DNA of 64,000 nt from Portulaca oleracea (Eukaryota > Streptophyta > Magnoliopsida > Caryophyllales > Portulacaceae). The stretch is from NCBI GenBank assembly GCA_029582165.1, contig CM055874.1, positions 26,678,383 to 26,742,382 of the forward strand, given 5' to 3'. A program made the position numbers and the translations under genes. The notes under the pieces were generated by a model, which worked only from the letters and a program-made list of their open reading frames with translations, was not told where the DNA came from and made no database searches. Each line of letters starts with the position of its first letter. Position 1 is the first letter of the stretch. Below are positions 10,200 through 21,614 of the stretch, in pieces.

Positions 10200-11372
10200 C
10201 CATCCATGGATCCCAGAAGGTCCTTGACTATATCAAAGGTCATCCACCTGATGTGAGGCCATCCTTATTGTCTCAACACTTCAGAATTGAGGCCTCACTC
10301 ACATTTGGTCCCTTAAAGATCGTTCATAATGTCCAAGCTTACATGGTCCGAATGATATTTGGGTTCCACAGAACTATTTCAACCTGGGCATGCATTGAGG
10401 ACGTTTATAGACATTGAGGACGTTTATCTGGAGCTGATTGAGGTCCTTCCAGCTCGTGAGGTGATTATTCCATGAAGACGTCACTTTCGAGCTGTTGAGG
10501 TCCTTCCAGCTCGTGAGGTGATTATTCCAGCCTTGCCCATGTGAGGAATGCTGCTCCAACAAGAAAGCGCCATGTGTGATGTTTCTAGAGCCTTCCAATT
10601 GTTCTAGAAGCTTCATGAAGATGCCATGTGTGACGCTTTTATTAGCCCTCATTATTATTGTTCTAGAAGCTTCCAAAGTTAGTTACATTTTGTCTTATTT
10701 TGATGTAATTAGCTAATTAAGCTAGATTAGGACGTTTTCTTTTTGCTCAAGAAACTCCTAATTAGATATCTCTGCTGGGTTTATATATACCCACTGTGAG
10801 GTCATTGTATTCAACAACTTGATATATGAAATATGAGATTTGAGTGCCTTATTGAGCCTCTTGTTTGTGAGTGACGTTAAACTCTCAATTTTGGTTAATT
10901 CTACTATAGTATCAAGGATTTGGCAATCCTTGTGGTGGGTGTAGAGCTTGGTAATTTCAATTGGTGGTGTGCCTGTATCCATTGAGGTCATTGAGTCTAT
11001 TGCCCTTGTGATAATCGGTCATGGTGTGCCTGTATTGATCGGTAATCACTTGATTCTATCCTTTATCTTTCTGCATTTTCCATCCCTCATTATCCATTCC
11101 AATCCATTTGAACGAAACCCAAAATCCTTCATGAGTTCTTGATGTTCTTTTGTCCATCCGATCACATTTCACACATCACCCATTTCATCCATTTGTATTT
11201 TGGTGTTTATGCTATGTTTTGGAGGAGATTGTGATTGGTTCTCTGTTGTGAGCCCTATTTTGGAGTTGTTTGCATTCGATTTTATATTGTGAAGTCCTAG
11301 ATTTCCAGTGTTGTGTATCCGCTTGGTGTCTGAGAGGTTATCACTCTGATCCTAGCGACCTTGCATACATCA
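10200..11372 (+). repeat. Family A LTR (LTR5), subtype A2, internally deleted
   Basis: It begins at the same internal LTR position as LTR3 and ends in CATACATCA. At 1173 bp it is about 320 bp shorter than LTR3. The missing part lies after the 21-bp repeats near 10435. The break region carries a 57-bp-offset duplication (copies starting 10441 and 10498). It is followed by family B LTR sequence instead of a primer-binding site. Confidence 0.82.
10602..10673 (+). promoter_or_regulatory. Perfect four-unit heat-shock element plus a three-unit element in LTR5
   Basis: 10602-10619 is TTCnnGAAnnTTCnnGAA, all units exact. 10661-10673 is TTCnnGAAnnTTC. Both survive the internal deletion of this LTR. 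Confidence 0.68.
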
Positions 11373-11729
11373 GGTCTATTTATACTAATAGAGGACCCCC
11401 CTTGGTGTGTACATTTCAAGAAAAAGGAGTAAACTAGCTTACATCATCTAATACAAGAATGACATCATAAAGAAACAAGTGAACTAAGCTAGATTACATT
11501 TGATGATAACTCCCTCTATACTTATCCAAATCTAAAGATTCTTGAACCATTGGAAAGCTCTTGAAAAGTAGATCATTTCACTCTAGGATACTTTCCTTGG
11601 TAGCTTCATTTCACTGCTCCATAGTTAGGACTATTCGAATGTGTACCACATATGATAGTTTCAAGCTCCTTTTGAATGTAGCTAAGTTATTGGCTTCCAT
11701 GATGTAGGTTTGGGACCAAATCTACATCA
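11373..11729 (-). repeat. Fragment of a family B LTR, reverse orientation
   Basis: It matches about the last 380 bp of the 824-bp B LTR as seen at 24324-25147, ending in TCTACATCA. Its left end begins abruptly at the end of the A array, so the array may have inserted into this LTR. Its right end abuts + strand B integrase sequence, an inverted junction. Confidence 0.75.
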
Positions 11730-12478
11730 CAAACAGATGGACAAACCGAAGTGACTAATCGAACTTTGGGAGCTCTTCGTCGGATATTGGTGAGTAAAGA
11801 CAAGAAGGGTTGGGATACTCTTCTATGTCATGCTGAATTTGCCTTCAATCGAAGTCCAAGTAAAGCCACAGGGTTGTCACCTTTTCAAGTTGTTTATGGA
11901 AGGAACTCTCTCCAACCAATGGATCTCACGCCCATCTCTACATCAACAAAGTTTAGTTTGAAGCTAACAAAAGGGTGGAAGAGATTAAGAAGCTACATGA
12001 GGAGGTTCGAGCTAAAATTGAGAAGTATACCTCAAGTGTATCAAGTAGAGTGAATAAATCAAGGAAGAAGGTTGTATTTGAGCCTGGAGATCTTGTTTGG
12101 ATTCACTTGAAGAATGAAAGATTTCCTACCAAGAGGAAAGGTAAGCTTGCACCAAGAGGAGATGGTCCTTATAAAGTTTTGGAGAAGATTGGTGATAACA
12201 CTTATAAATTGCAACTTGGAGAAGACTATGAAGGGAGTTACACTTTTAATGTGAGTGATCTCAAGCCCTTTTATGGAGATAATGGAGAACTTCCTAGTTT
12301 GAGGACAAACTCTTTTCAACTAGGGGGGAATGATGTAGATTTGGTCCCAAACCTACATCATGGAAGCCAAGTACTTAGCTACATTCAAAAGGAGCTTGAA
12401 ACTATCACATGTGGTACACATTCGACTTGTCTTAACCATGGAGGAGTGATGATTTGCTCTCTAACTCAAGAACCATAA
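11730..12478 (+). pseudogene. 3' end of a family B integrase gene (B1), + strand
   Basis: It starts within the integrase core at the [15 protein letters not shown] segment, which precedes the last catalytic Glu region, and runs to the C-terminus. A 1-base deletion in the F-S-F-E-A-N motif near 11958 shifts the frame, and the next frame continues from 11975. The GPY/F module (RGDGPYKVLEKIGDN) and FNVSDLKPF are present. After SLRTNSFQLGGND the frame enters the LTR at 12331 and stops at 12478, 49 codons inside it. There is no chromodomain. Polypurine tract: 12322-12330. Confidence 0.8.
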
Positions 12479-13154
12479 AGCTACCGAGGAAAGTATCCTT
12501 GAGTGAAATGATCTACTTTTCAAGAGCTTTCCAATGGTTCAAGAATCTTTAGATTTGGATAAGAATTGAGAGAGTTATCATCAAATGTAATCTAGCTTAG
12601 TTCACTTGTTTCTTTATGATGTCATTCTTGTATTAGATGATGTAAGCTAGTTTACTCCTTTTTCTTGAAATGTACACGCCAAGGGGGGTCCTCTATTAGT
12701 ATAAATAGACCCCTTGGGTGCCTTGTAATCTCATTCAATTCAATCAATATACAAAATTCAAACAAACACTTGATGTTGTTGTTTTCTCTCTAGCCTTGCT
12801 AGTTTTCGAACTCTTGAGGGAGTTTCGAGTTTCTCCCCTTCTTCTATCCAAGGTTGGCATCCTTGGTGGTGAAAGGAAGGAATTGAAGAGTCTTGAAGGC
12901 GGTGTGTCTTTATCCTTCAAAGGAGCTTCAATCGCCTTTATCGTTCATTCAATCAAAGCATTCAATCGTTCTTCCATTCGATCATCAACTACATTCGTTT
13001 GGTAATCATCTTTCATAAGTTCTTTCCATCTTTTCTATCCATTTCCATTCCATTTTCGAATCCTAAGAACTTTGAGAAGAGAGATTTTCATCTTCGCTCT
13101 TAAAGATCCTAAACCCTTTTGTGTAATGAGATTTTGTGATCCCATTATACATCA
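12331..13154 (+). repeat. Family B LTR, full length, + strand
   Basis: An 824-bp LTR from TGATGTAGATTTGG to CCCATTATACATCA, directly after the polypurine tract. It contains a TATAAATAG-type TATA box near 12700. No primer-binding site follows. Instead a reverse-oriented scrap of another B LTR begins at 13155. Confidence 0.88.
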
Positions 13155-16100
13155 GAGAGTTTCAAGCTCCTTTTGAATGTAGTTAAGTATTTGGCTCCCA
13201 TGATGTAGGTTTAGGACCAAATCTACATCATTCCCCCCTAGTTGAAAAGAGTTTGTCCTCAAACTAGGAAGTTCTTCATTATCTCCATGGAGAGGCTTGA
13301 GATCACTCACATTGAAAGTACAACTCCCTTCATAGTCTTCTCCAAGTTGTAACTTATAAGCATTGTCTCCAATCTTCTCCAAAACTTTATAAGGACCATC
13401 TCCCCTAGGTGCAAGCTTACCTTTCCTTTTGGTAGGAAATCTTTCCTTCTTCAGGTGAATCCAAACAAGATCTCCAGGCTCAAATACAACCTTCTTCCTT
13501 GATTTATTCACTCTACTAGATACATTTGAGGTATACTTCTCAATTTTGCACGAACCTCCTCATGTAGCTTCTTAATCGCTTCCACCCTTTTGTTAGCTTC
13601 AAAACTAAACTTTGTTGATATAGAGATGTGCGTGAGATCGATAGGTTGGAGAGGGTTCCTTCCATAAACAACTTGAAAAGGTGACAACCCTGTGGCTTTA
13701 CTTGGACTTCGATTGAAGGCAAATTCAGCATGACATAGAAGAGTATCCCAACCCTTCTTGTCTTTACTTACCAATATCCGAAGAAGAGCTCCCAAAGTTC
13801 AATTCGTCACTTCGGTTTGTCCATCCGTTTGTAGATGACATGCGGTGCTAAACTTCAATGTTGTACCAAGCTTCTTCCATAAAGTAAGCCAAAAATGACT
13901 AAGGAACTTGGAATCTCGATAACACCATGGTCTTTGGAATACAATGTAGCTTCACTATTTCTTCAAAATATAGGTTTGCAACCTTATTAGCATCATAAGT
14001 AGTATGGCATGGAATAAAATGAGCCATCATTGAAAATCTATCAACGACCACCATAATAGAATCCTTGCCTCTTTGTGTTCTTGGTAGACCAACAACGAAG
14101 TCTAAACTCACATCTTCCCATGGATAATGTGGAATGGGCAAAGGAGTATACAACCCTTGAGGTAAAGCGTGTGCCTTGGAAATATTGCAAGTATTACACC
14201 TCTTCACCATGTGCTCAACATCTTTAATCATGCTTGGCCAAAAATAATGTTCCTTCATCATAAGGTAGGTCTTTTCAATTCCAAAGTGTCCCGCCAATGA
14301 TCCACCATGGACCTCCATGATTAATAACTCTCGAATGCTACTTTTAGGGATACAAAGTTGATTTCCTTTGAAGAGAAACCCATTTTCATTGTGAAAAAGT
14401 TGATGGGGATAATTCTTACAAAGCTCGTAAACCTCCTTGAAATCCTCATCACTTGCATACAACTCTTTAATATGTTCAAACCCAAGGACTCTTGAATCTA
14501 AAACATGGGTAAGTAAGTACCTTCTTGACATAGCATCCGCTCCTTTGTTAAGATGACCCGCTTTATGTTTGATCACAAAATGGAATGCTTGCATATACTC
14601 CACCCATTTGGCGTGCCTTGGATTTAACTTGTGTTGCCCTTGGATGAATTTAAGAGCCTCATGATCACTATGTAAGATGAATTCACCACTTAGAAGATAA
14701 TGTCTCTAATGCTCAAGAGCTCTGATGATGGCATAGAACTCTTTGTCATAGGTGCTATACTTCCTCTTAGCTTCGTTCAACTTCTCACTAAAGTAAGAAA
14801 TGGGACGGCCCTCTTGGGTTAGGACGACTCCAATTCCTACTCCACTTGCATCCACTTCAACTTCAAACACTTTATCAAAGCATGGTAAAGCAAGAATAGG
14901 TGCATGACACAATTTTTCCTTAATCACTTGAAACGCTTCATTAGCACCTCTAGTCCATGAAAACTCCTTCTCTTTCAACAATTCAGTCATAGGTGCAAGA
15001 AATAAGCTAAAATTCCTTATAAACCTTCTATAGAAAGATGCTAAACCATGAAAGCTTCATACCTCATGAATGGACTTTGGTGTAGGCCACACTTGAATAG
15101 CTTTCACCTTCTCCTTATCGACTTGTATGCTCTCTTGTGAAAGAACATATCCGAGGAACACAATCTTGGACGAGAAGAAATGGCATTTCTCCAAATTGGC
15201 GTAAAGTTTCTCCTTCTCCAAGATGTACATGACCAACTATAGATGCTTTACATGTTCTTTTTCACTTCTACTATATACAAGAATATCATCAAAATAAACT
15301 ACTACACATTTGCCAATAAGAGGCTTCAATACATGATTCATTAATTGCATAAAAGTAGAAGGTGCATTTGTAAGGCCAAATGGCATCACAAGCCATTCAT
15401 ATAAGCCCTCCTTGGTCTTGAATTCCGTTTTCCACTCATCTCCTTCATGAATCCTTATTTGATGATATCCACTCCTCAAATCAACTTTATAGAACACTAC
15501 ACTTCCATGTAGTTCATCAAGTAGATTCTCAAGGCGTGGGATTGGGAATCTATACTTGATTGTGATCTTGTTTATGGCTCGACAATCCATACACATTCTT
15601 TGAGACCCATCTTTCTTAGGCACAAGTAGGACCGGGACAGCACATGGACTCTTGCTTTCACGCACCAAACCTTTGGATAAGAGCTCATCTACTTGCCTTT
15701 GTACTTCTTGAGCTTCCTTTGGATTCATTCGATAGGCCGGTTTGTTGGGGAGCATAGAGCCCGGAACTAGATCAATTTTGTGCTCAATTTCTCTTCTTGG
15801 AGGTAATCCCGTGGGCATCTCTTTTGGGAACAAGTGTTTGAAACGTTCCAAAAGAGGGGGGAGACGTGCATGCTCAATAGTTGGGGATGTTTCCTCTTCC
15901 TCCAAGTTTGCTAGAATAAGATCTTTATGCTCTTGGAATTCATGATATTCGGCCTTCATGAACGTCACAATGTTAGTCTCCTCCTTTTGTGGTTGTTGTT
16001 GGGGACGTATGATTGATGATGGTGAGAGAGGAGCCAAACTGATCTTCTTCTTGTTGAGAATAAACGTGTAGGTGTTCATTCTCCCATCATGTGTGACATG

Positions 16101-17537
16101 CCTATCAAAAAGCCAAGGTCTCCCAAGCAAAATATGACAAGCATCCATTGGAATTACATCACACCAAATAGAATCTTTGTAGTTTTTACCAATGGAAAGA
16201 CTTACAAGTACACGGTGAACCACACGAATTCCCTTCCCATGACTTAGCCATTGAATTGTGTAAGGGGATGGGTGTGGACTAACCTCCAATTGTAGTTTGT
16301 TCACCATGGTTGTAGAAGCGGCATTAGTGCAACTTCCTCCATCAATGATTGAAGAACACACCTTGCCTTGAATGGTACACCTTGTATGAAAGATGTTCTC
16401 CCTTTGTTCTAGCTCGTTTGGGACACAAGCAACACTTAAGGCTCTTCTTACTACTAGCATTTCACCTTCATCGGCCTCCTCTACTTCCTCTTCCTCATTC
16501 ACGTCAACTCCTTCTTCTTCTTTATGTTCATTTTCATGATACTCCGGTTCTACATACAAAGCACTTTGATATTCCACCAAAGATACTACCCTTTTGTTAG
16601 GACACTCCGAAGCATAATGTCCTAAACCTTGACAACGAAAACACCTTCTTGGGGCTAGGGGTTTTGGGTCTTGGACGTGGGGTTTGGGAATGGATGGGGG
16701 TTGATTTTATGGTGTTCTTGTGTTTGGTTGTTTTGTGGGGAATGTGGATTTTTGTGGTGGAATGTAGGGGCATGTGTTTTGTGGGGGTTTGTAGGATGTT
16801 TGGTACTTTATGGTCTCTTTTCCTCTTTCTTTTCTTTGCCTTTCTACTTTCAAGGCCAAAGAACTCAACTCATCCAAAGATTGGTAAGGATGTAATTCAA
16901 CAATATTGCGAATCCAATCATTTAGACCATATAAAAAATGTACCAAAGTTTGAGGCTCATCCTCTTGGAGATCACAATGCCAAAGGATATGCTCGAATTC
17001 CTTTGTGTACTCCTTAACACTTTTGCTCCCTTGGACCAAACGTTGCAATTTATAATAGTTATCTTGGAGATAACTTGGTGGTAGGAACTTTTCTTGCAAC
17101 TTCTTCTTCATTTTGATCCACGCTTTGATCTTGTCCTTCCATTGTATTTACCTCTTCTTTTGCAAGTTAGTCCACCAAATGGACGCATGTTTTCGCAACT
17201 TAAGGGCCACATATTTCACCTTCTTTTCGTCTTGGACCTCCTTAAGATCAAAGACACGTTCAACAGTTTGCATCCAATCTAGAAAGTTTTCAGGGTCAAG
17301 ATTACCGTCAAATTCAAGGATCTCCACTTTAAAGTCAAAATGCTCCTCCCTTGGGGGACGTCTTTGTGGCACTTCTTCATCACTTTCATTAACCTCACTA
17401 TCTCCACGGTTCACCCTATGTTGTAGATGCATGTATCTCTTAAGTTGATCGTTGAGATAGGTGATTCTTTTCTTCAATGCTTCAACATCTTCTTGGGGCT
17501 CCGTAGGTGTAGGTGTGAGAGTGCTCGAATCTTCCAT
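13152..17537 (-). pseudogene. Gag-pol polyprotein of B2, multiply broken
   Basis: Reading from 17537: Gag with a short coiled N-terminus (QLKRYMHLQ) and the conserved FDGNLDPENFLDWM and ASIWWTNLQ segments; a CCHC zinc knuckle (C-x2-C-x4-H-x4-C) near 16600-16650; an acidic linker; aspartic protease with IIDGGSCTNAAS; RT with [10 protein letters not shown] near 15290; RNase H with HSDHEA; integrase zinc finger and core; and the GPY/F module. In the well-preserved B4 copy Gag and Pol share one frame. Breaks here: CAA to TAA after LQKKR (17145), TAA near 16705, GAG to TAG (15236), CGA to TGA near 15058, TGG to TAG (14705), a frameshift near 13920 and CGA to TGA near 13800. It is dead as a protein source. 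Confidence 0.9.
13155..13230 (-). repeat. 76-bp fragment of the 3' LTR of B2
   Basis: The first 76 bp (in element sense) of a B LTR of the same subtype as 17794-18613 (GAGAGTTTCAAG). It is followed by the complementary polypurine tract of B2. The rest of this LTR was lost or replaced by the + strand B1 block. Confidence 0.75.
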
Positions 17538-17793
17538 CTTGAACAATCTTGGTGCAAAAAGATTGCAAGATTCACGGTTTTGGGGTTTGGGGGGGTGAAG
17601 GACGAGAGGGGATTGTGTTTAGGTGGATTTTGTGTTTGATTTGAGGGTTCTTTGTGGGGCTATGGGGTTCTTTTTGTGGAGTTATGGTAGACGTGAGATG
17701 GGGAATGGGAGGGGATGGATTTGTGATGGAAAGATTTGCAAAAAGATGGTTCAAGAACTAAGAGAATCAACTCCTAACCTCTGATACCAATTT
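13231..17793 (-). mobile_element. Internal region of Ty3/gypsy element B2
   Basis: The domain order protease-RT-RNase H-integrase defines Ty3/gypsy (Metaviridae). The GPY/F module places it with chromoviruses. The absence of a chromodomain and the frame overlapping the LTR suggest a CRM-like lineage, tentatively. It is bounded by the polypurine tract next to 13230 and the primer-binding site at 17779. Its 5' LTR (17794-18613) doubles as the 3' LTR of B3. Confidence 0.88.
17779..17789 (-). other. Primer-binding site of B2
   Basis: CTCTGATACCA on the + strand, i.e. TGGTATCAGAG in element sense, next to the LTR that starts at 17794. Confidence 0.88.
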
Positions 17794-18613
17794 TGATGTA
17801 TAATGGATCAAGGGAAGATCACATTACAAGTGAAAGAAGGATCTTTAAAAACCAAGATAAAAATCTTGCTTCTCAAAGTTCTTAAGAATAAAAAATGGGA
17901 TGGAAAACGAATGGGAAAGATTGAAAGAACTATGAAAAATGATTACAAAATGTAGGGAATGATGGACGAATGAATGGGGAAACAAATGTTTGAATGAAAT
18001 GAAATGGATATGGCGATTGAGGCTTCTTGGAGGATAAAGACACACCACCTTCAAGACTCTTCAATTCCTTCCTTTCACCACCAAGGATGCCACCCTTGGA
18101 TAGAAGAAGGGGATGATACTCGAACTCCCTCAAGAGAACGAAACTAGCAAAGGCTAGAGAGAACACAACAACATCAAGTGTTTGATTGAATTTATGTTTA
18201 TTGATTGAATGATGATACAAGGCACCCAAGGGGTCTATTTATACTAAATGTGGACCCCCCCTTGGCATGTACAAATCAAGAAAAAGGGGTGTAACTAGCT
18301 GACATCATCTAATACAAGTATGACATCATAAAGAAACAAATGAACTAAGCTAGATTACATTTGATGATAACTCCTTCGATTCTTATCCAAATCACAAAAT
18401 TCTTGAACCATTGGAAAGCTCTTTGAATGTAGATTAATTCACTCTAAGACACCTTCCATGGTAGCTTTATGGTTCTTGAGTTAATGAGCAAATCATCAAT
18501 CCTCCATGGTTGAAACTATTCAAATGTGAACCAAGTGTGAGAGTTTCAAGCTCCTTTTGAATGTAGTTAAGTATTTGGCTCCCAGATGTAGGTTTGGGAC
18601 CAAATCTACATCA
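17794..18613 (-). repeat. Family B LTR shared by B2 and B3
   Basis: An 820-bp LTR from TGATGTATAATGG to CTACATCA (as read on +). On its left is the B2 primer-binding site and on its right the B3 polypurine tract. One LTR therefore serves as 5' LTR of B2 and 3' LTR of B3, the signature of a tandem array. Confidence 0.9.
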
Positions 18614-21604
18614 TTCCCCCCTAGTTGAAAAGAGTTTGTCCTCAAACTAGGAAGTTCTTCATTATCTCCATAGAAAGGCTTGAGATCACTCACATTGAAA
18701 GTACAACTCCCTTCATAGTCTTCTCCAAGTTGTAACTTATAAGCATTGTCTCCAATCTTCTCCAAAACTTTATAAGGACCATCTCCCCTAGGTGCAAGCT
18801 TACCTTTCCTTTTGGTAGGGAATCTTTCCTTCTTCAAGTGAATCCAAACAAGATCTCCAGGCTCAAATACAACCTTCTTCCTTCAATTATTCACTCTACT
18901 AGTTACATTTGAGGTATACTTCTCAATTTTGGCACGAACCTCCTCATGTAGCTTCTTAATCTCTTCCACCCTTTTGTTAGCTTCAAAACTAAACTTTGTT
19001 GATGTAGAGATGGGCGTGAGATCCATAGGTTGGAGAGGGTTCCTTCCATAAACAATTTGACAAGGTGACAACCCTGAGGCTTTACTTGGACTTCAATTGA
19101 AGGTAAATTCAGCATGACATAGAAGAGTATCCCAACCCTTCTTGTCTTTACTCACCAATATCCGAAGAAGAGCTCCCAAAGTGCGATTAGTTACTTCGGT
19201 TTGTCCATCCGTTTGGGGATGACATGCGGTGCTAAACTTCAATGTTGTACCAAGCTTCTTCCATAAAGTAAGCCAAAAATGACTAAGGAACTTGGAATCT
19301 CGATCACACCATGGTCTTTGGAATACCATGTAGCTTCACTATTTCTTCAAAATATATGTTTGTAACCTTAGTAGCATCATAAGTAGTATGGCATGGAATA
19401 AAATGAGCCATCTTTGAAAATCTATCAACGACCACCATAATAGAATCCTTGCCTCTTTTTGTTCTTGGTAGACCAACAACGAAGTCTAAACTCACATCTT
19501 CCCATGGATAATGTGGAATGGGCAAAGGAGTATACAACCCTTGTGGTAAAGCGTGTGCCTTGGAAATATTGCAAGTATTACACCTCTTCACCATGTGCTC
19601 AACATCTTTAATCATGCTTGGCCAGAATTAATGTTCTTTCATCATAAGGTAGGTCTTTCCAATTCCAAAGTGTCCCGCCAATGATCCACCATGGACCTCC
19701 ATGATTAATAACTCTCGAATGCTACTTTTAGGGATACAAAGTTGATTCCCTTTGAAGAGAAACCCATTTTCAATGTGAAAAAGTTGATGGGGATGCTTCT
19801 TACAAAGCTCGTAAACCTCCTTGAAATCCTCATCACTTGCATACAACTCTTTAATATGTTCAAAACCAAGGACTCTTGAATCTAAAACATGGGTAAATAA
19901 GTACCTTCTTGACAAAGCATCCGCTCCTTTATTAAGATGACCCGCTTTATGTTTGATCACAAAATGGAATGCTTGCATATACTCCACCTATTTGGCGTGC
20001 CTTGGATTTAACTTGTGTTGCCCTTGGATGAATTTAAGAGCCTCATGATCACTATGTAAGATGAATTCACCACTTAGAAGATAATGCCTCCAATGCTCAA
20101 GAGCTCTGATGATGGCATAGAACTTTTTGTCATAGGTGCTATACTTCCTCTTAGCTTCGTTCAACTTCTCACTAAAGTAAGAAATGGGACGGCCCTCTTG
20201 GGTTAGGACGGCTCCAATTCCTACTCCACTTGTATCCACTTCAACTTCAAACACTTTATCAAAGCATGGTAAAGCAAGAATAGGTGCATGACACAATTTT
20301 TCCTTAATCACTTCAAACGCTTCATTAGCACCTCTAGTCCATGAAAACTCCTTCTCTTTCAACAATTCGGTCATTGGTGCAAGAATGGAGCTAAAATTCC
20401 TTATAAACTTTCTATAGAAAGATGCTAAACGATGAAAGCTTCGTACCACATTAATGGACTTTGGTGTAGGCCACTCTTGAATAGCTTTCACCTTCTCCTT
20501 GTCGACTTGTATGCCCTCTTGTGAAAGAACATATCCGAGGAACACAATCTTGGACGAGAAGAAATGGCATTTCTCCAAATTGGCGTAGAGTTTCTCCTTC
20601 TCCAAGATGTACATGACCAACTCTAGATGCTTTACATGTTCTCTTTCACTTCTACTATATACAAGAATATCATCAAAATAAACTACTACACATTTGCCAA
20701 TAAGAGGCTTCAATACATGATTCATTAATTGCATAAAAGTAGATGGTGCATTTGTAAGGCCAAATGGCATCACAAGCCATTCATATAAGCCCTCCTTGGT
20801 CTTGAATGCCGTTTTCCACTCATCTCCTTCATGAATCCTTATTTGATGATATCCACTCCTCAAATCAACTTTAGAGAACACTACACTTTCATGTAGTTCA
20901 TCATGTAGATCCTCAAGGCGTGGGATTGGGAATCTATACTTGATTATGATCTTGTTTATGGCTCGACAATCCATATACATTCTTTGAGACCCATCTTTCT
21001 TAGGCACAAGTAGGAACGGGATAGCACATGGACTCATGCTTTCACGCACCAAACCTTTGAAATAGAGCTCATCTACTTGCCTTTGTACATCTTGAGCTTC
21101 CTTTGGATTCATTCGATAGGCCTGTTTGTTGGGGAGCATAGAGCCCGGAACTAGATCAATTTTGCTCTCAATTTCTCTTATTGGAGGTAATCCCGTGGGC
21201 ACCTCTTTTGGGAATAAGTGTTTGAAACGTTCCACAAGAGGGGGGAGACGTGCATGCTCAATAGTCGGGGATGTTTCCTCTTCCTCCAAGTTTGCTAGAA
21301 TAAGATCTTTATGCTCTTGGAATTCATGATATTCGGCCTTCATGAATGTCACAATGTTAGTCTCCTCCTTTTGTGGTTGTTGGGGACGTATGATCGATGA
21401 TGGTGAGAGAGGAGCCAAAGTGATCTTCTTCTTGTTGAGAATAAACGTGTAGGTGTTCATTCTCCCATCATGCGTGACATGCCTAACAAAAAGCCAAGGT
21501 CTCCCAAGCAAAATATGACAAGCATCCATTGGAACTACATCACACCAAATAGAATCTTTGTAGTTTTTACCAATGGAAAGACTTACAAGTACACGGTGAA
21601 CCAC
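18520..21604 (-). pseudogene. Pol of B3, lacking gag and the protease active site
   Basis: It begins abruptly inside protease (V-H-R-V-L-V-S-L), downstream of the DGG motif, at the fusion with family C. It then runs through RT ([10 protein letters not shown] near 20660), RNase H and integrase. Breaks: TGG to TAG after NPRHAK (19985), TAT to TAA in EHYFW (19625), a 2-base loss near 19310 in the V-S-D-R-D catalytic region, and further stops near 19080 and 18890. The GPY/F end is intact (18520-18837). It was an intact-length 3' pol half before these mutations. Confidence 0.88.
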
Positions 21605-21614
21605 ACGAATTCCC
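18614..21614 (-). mobile_element. B3, 5'-truncated and fused to element C1
   Basis: This is family B sequence from the polypurine tract to mid-protease. At 21609-21614 it switches, through the shared hexamer ATTCCC, to the 3' end of family C at the exact point where C's polypurine tract would meet its LTR. The element sense therefore reads C gag - C protease - C 3' end - B protease half - B RT - B integrase - B LTR. Confidence 0.85.

Noticed and set aside
12059..12319. - strand frame over the B integrase C-terminus, also at 25159-25419 (+) and 48218-48430 (+)
   Set aside because: A shadow of the GPY/F region on the opposite strand.
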